Shown piece after piece: positions 4,345 through 5,111 of a stretch of 5,111 nt of DNA (position 1 is the stretch's first letter; every line of letters begins with the position of its first letter). Made by a program: the position numbers and the translations under genes. A model generated the notes under the pieces. The model saw only the letters and a list, made by a program, of their open reading frames with translations. It was not told the DNA's origin and did not search any database. Source of the stretch: Planctomycetaceae bacterium (lineage in GTDB: Bacteria > Planctomycetota > Planctomycetia > Pirellulales > Thermoguttaceae); the NCBI GenBank assembly GCA_031283825.1, contig JAITAZ010000627.1, positions 1 to 5,111 on the forward strand, in the 5' to 3' direction.

Positions 4345-5111
4345 GTGAGTGAAATAATTTTTGATTTACGTAAATCCGACGGCGCGATTTTATCGGGCGA
4401 GCCTTCGGTTGTGTTTGCAGATTGGCGCGGTGCTGACGAATGTTGGCTTTATGTTTCGCCGCATGACGACGACGTTGTTCTTGGCGCGGGTTTAACGTTT
4501 GTTGCCGGAATAGAACTTGGCATAAAAACTCACGTGATAGTTTCGACAATTGGTGCTGGATATTGTCGGGCGGAGCATCGTGAAACGATAGGTCAAATTC
4601 GGCGTGGCGAGTGTTGTCGTTCTTTTGATTTATTGGGTTTGCCTCCGAGTAATCTTCATTTTTTTGATTATCGGGCGACAGATATGTTAGCGAATCTTGG
4701 ACGTCGTTTTACAAGCGAGCAGAATTGTCCGACAGCGATTGCGGGTGCAAGTGGGTTTCAAAATTCATTTACATGGCTGTTGAGACAAATATGTCCGAAC
4801 CGAGTTTTTCTGCCTTCTCAAACGGATATTCATCCAGCTCATAAGGCGGTGCATGAGGAATTTCTGATAAGTGTTTTTCATGCGAGAGGAAAAATTTGGC
4901 CAGAGCTAGGAAATCCGATGCCTGAGTTTCCCAAGTTATACGAATACGCAACATACAATGATTACATCGACCCGCCAACGATAAGAATTAGAACTTCCGC
5001 CGATTTACTAGAAAAAAAATTACGCGGAATAGCCGCATACGTCTCGCAAGAACAAATAGAACTGATTGTACAAACAGTCAGAAACATGGGCGCAAAAGAA
5101 TATATTCACGA
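4345..5111 (+). CDS. PIG-L family zinc-dependent N-deacetylase, 3' end outside the window
   Basis: Starts at GTG (in-frame stop just before it, GAGG 8 nt upstream) and stays open for 255 codons to the window edge, so the C-terminus is missing. PIG-L enzymes remove the acetyl group from N-acetylglucosamine-containing substrates (GlcNAc-PI, MshB, BshB, chitobiose deacetylases). The signature is SPHDDDVVLGAG at 38-49: H40 and D43 correspond to zinc ligands and D42 to the catalytic base in MshB. This is the PHDDD variant of the common HPDDE. IRRGECCRSFDLLGL at 85-99 is the conserved R-x-x-E helix, FFDYRATD at 114-121 follows, and DIHPAH at 161-166 supplies the catalytic H163 and third ligand H166. 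No signal peptide is visible, so it is likely cytoplasmic. The proline at position 2 of HPDDE is D41 here. Arg codons switch from CGN to mostly AGA after about 4880. The exact substrate is unknown; the SIS neighbour suggests an amino sugar. Confidence 0.92.
   Translation, partial: MSEIIFDLRKSDGAILSGEPSVVFADWRGADECWLYVSPHDDDVVLGAGLTFVAGIELGIKTHVIVSTIGAGYCRAEHRETIGQIRRGECCRSFDLLGLPPSNLHFFDYRATDMLANLGRRFTSEQNCPTAIAGASGFQNSFTWLLRQICPNRVFLPSQTDIHPAHKAVHEEFLISVFHARGKIWPELGNPMPEFPKLYEYATYNDYIDPPTIRIRTSADLLEKKLRGIAAYVSQEQIELIVQTVRNMGAKEYIH

Noticed and set aside
4295..4549. Open frame of 84 codons on the minus strand over the PIG-L start
   Set aside because: It is antisense to the SPHDDD region of a recognised enzyme and of low-complexity composition.
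4769..4978. Open frame of 69 codons on the minus strand inside PIG-L
   Set aside because: It is antisense to the DIHPAH region and has no independent support.

Overview
The window holds four genes, all on the + strand, separated by unusually repeat-rich spacers. It is chromosomal-looking bacterial DNA of moderate-to-low GC (roughly 40% by eye). The order is asnS (asparaginyl-tRNA synthetase), a 152-codon gene of unknown function 32 nt behind it, a two-lobed SIS-domain sugar-phosphate protein, and a PIG-L family deacetylase that starts with GTG and runs off the right edge. I cannot name the organism. The SIS/PIG-L pairing, the mostly missing Shine-Dalgarno sequences and the style of the 152-aa protein remind me of the Planctomycetes/PVC group, but this is a low-confidence inference.

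Region by region: 1-492 is a noncoding leader with degenerate ATTATCCG repeats, a good sigma70-like promoter (TTGACG, 16 nt, TACAAT) and one copy of a dispersed repeat of about 70 bp. 493-2378 holds asnS and the small gene, probably one transcript. 2379-2845 is a spacer with a GTCCC array of 9-bp period between two near-identical direct repeats, a long 29-bp-arm inverted repeat and a short array of TAACA octads that runs almost into the next start codon. 2846-3913 is the SIS gene. 3914-4344 is a second spacer with a perfect 10-bp hairpin, a double-hairpin GTAGAGACGCAA element, the second copy of the 70-bp repeat, a possible terminator and a clear Shine-Dalgarno sequence. 4345 to the end is the PIG-L gene.

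Functionally, asnS is housekeeping. The SIS protein has the GlmS-like isomerase fold but no glutaminase domain. With a zinc-dependent N-deacetylase next door it suggests amino-sugar handling (deacetylation, then isomerisation or deamination of a phosphosugar), though the 431-nt repeat-filled gap argues against a tight operon.

The most noteworthy signal is in the spacers. A palindromic motif (ideal form GTAACCGTGAACGGTTAC) recurs at least six times in both orientations, in all three large spacers and in no gene that I noticed. Two of its copies continue into a further stretch that is about 85% identical between the asnS leader and the PIG-L leader, in opposite orientation. I see no transposase, CRISPR array, tRNA, rRNA or defence system.
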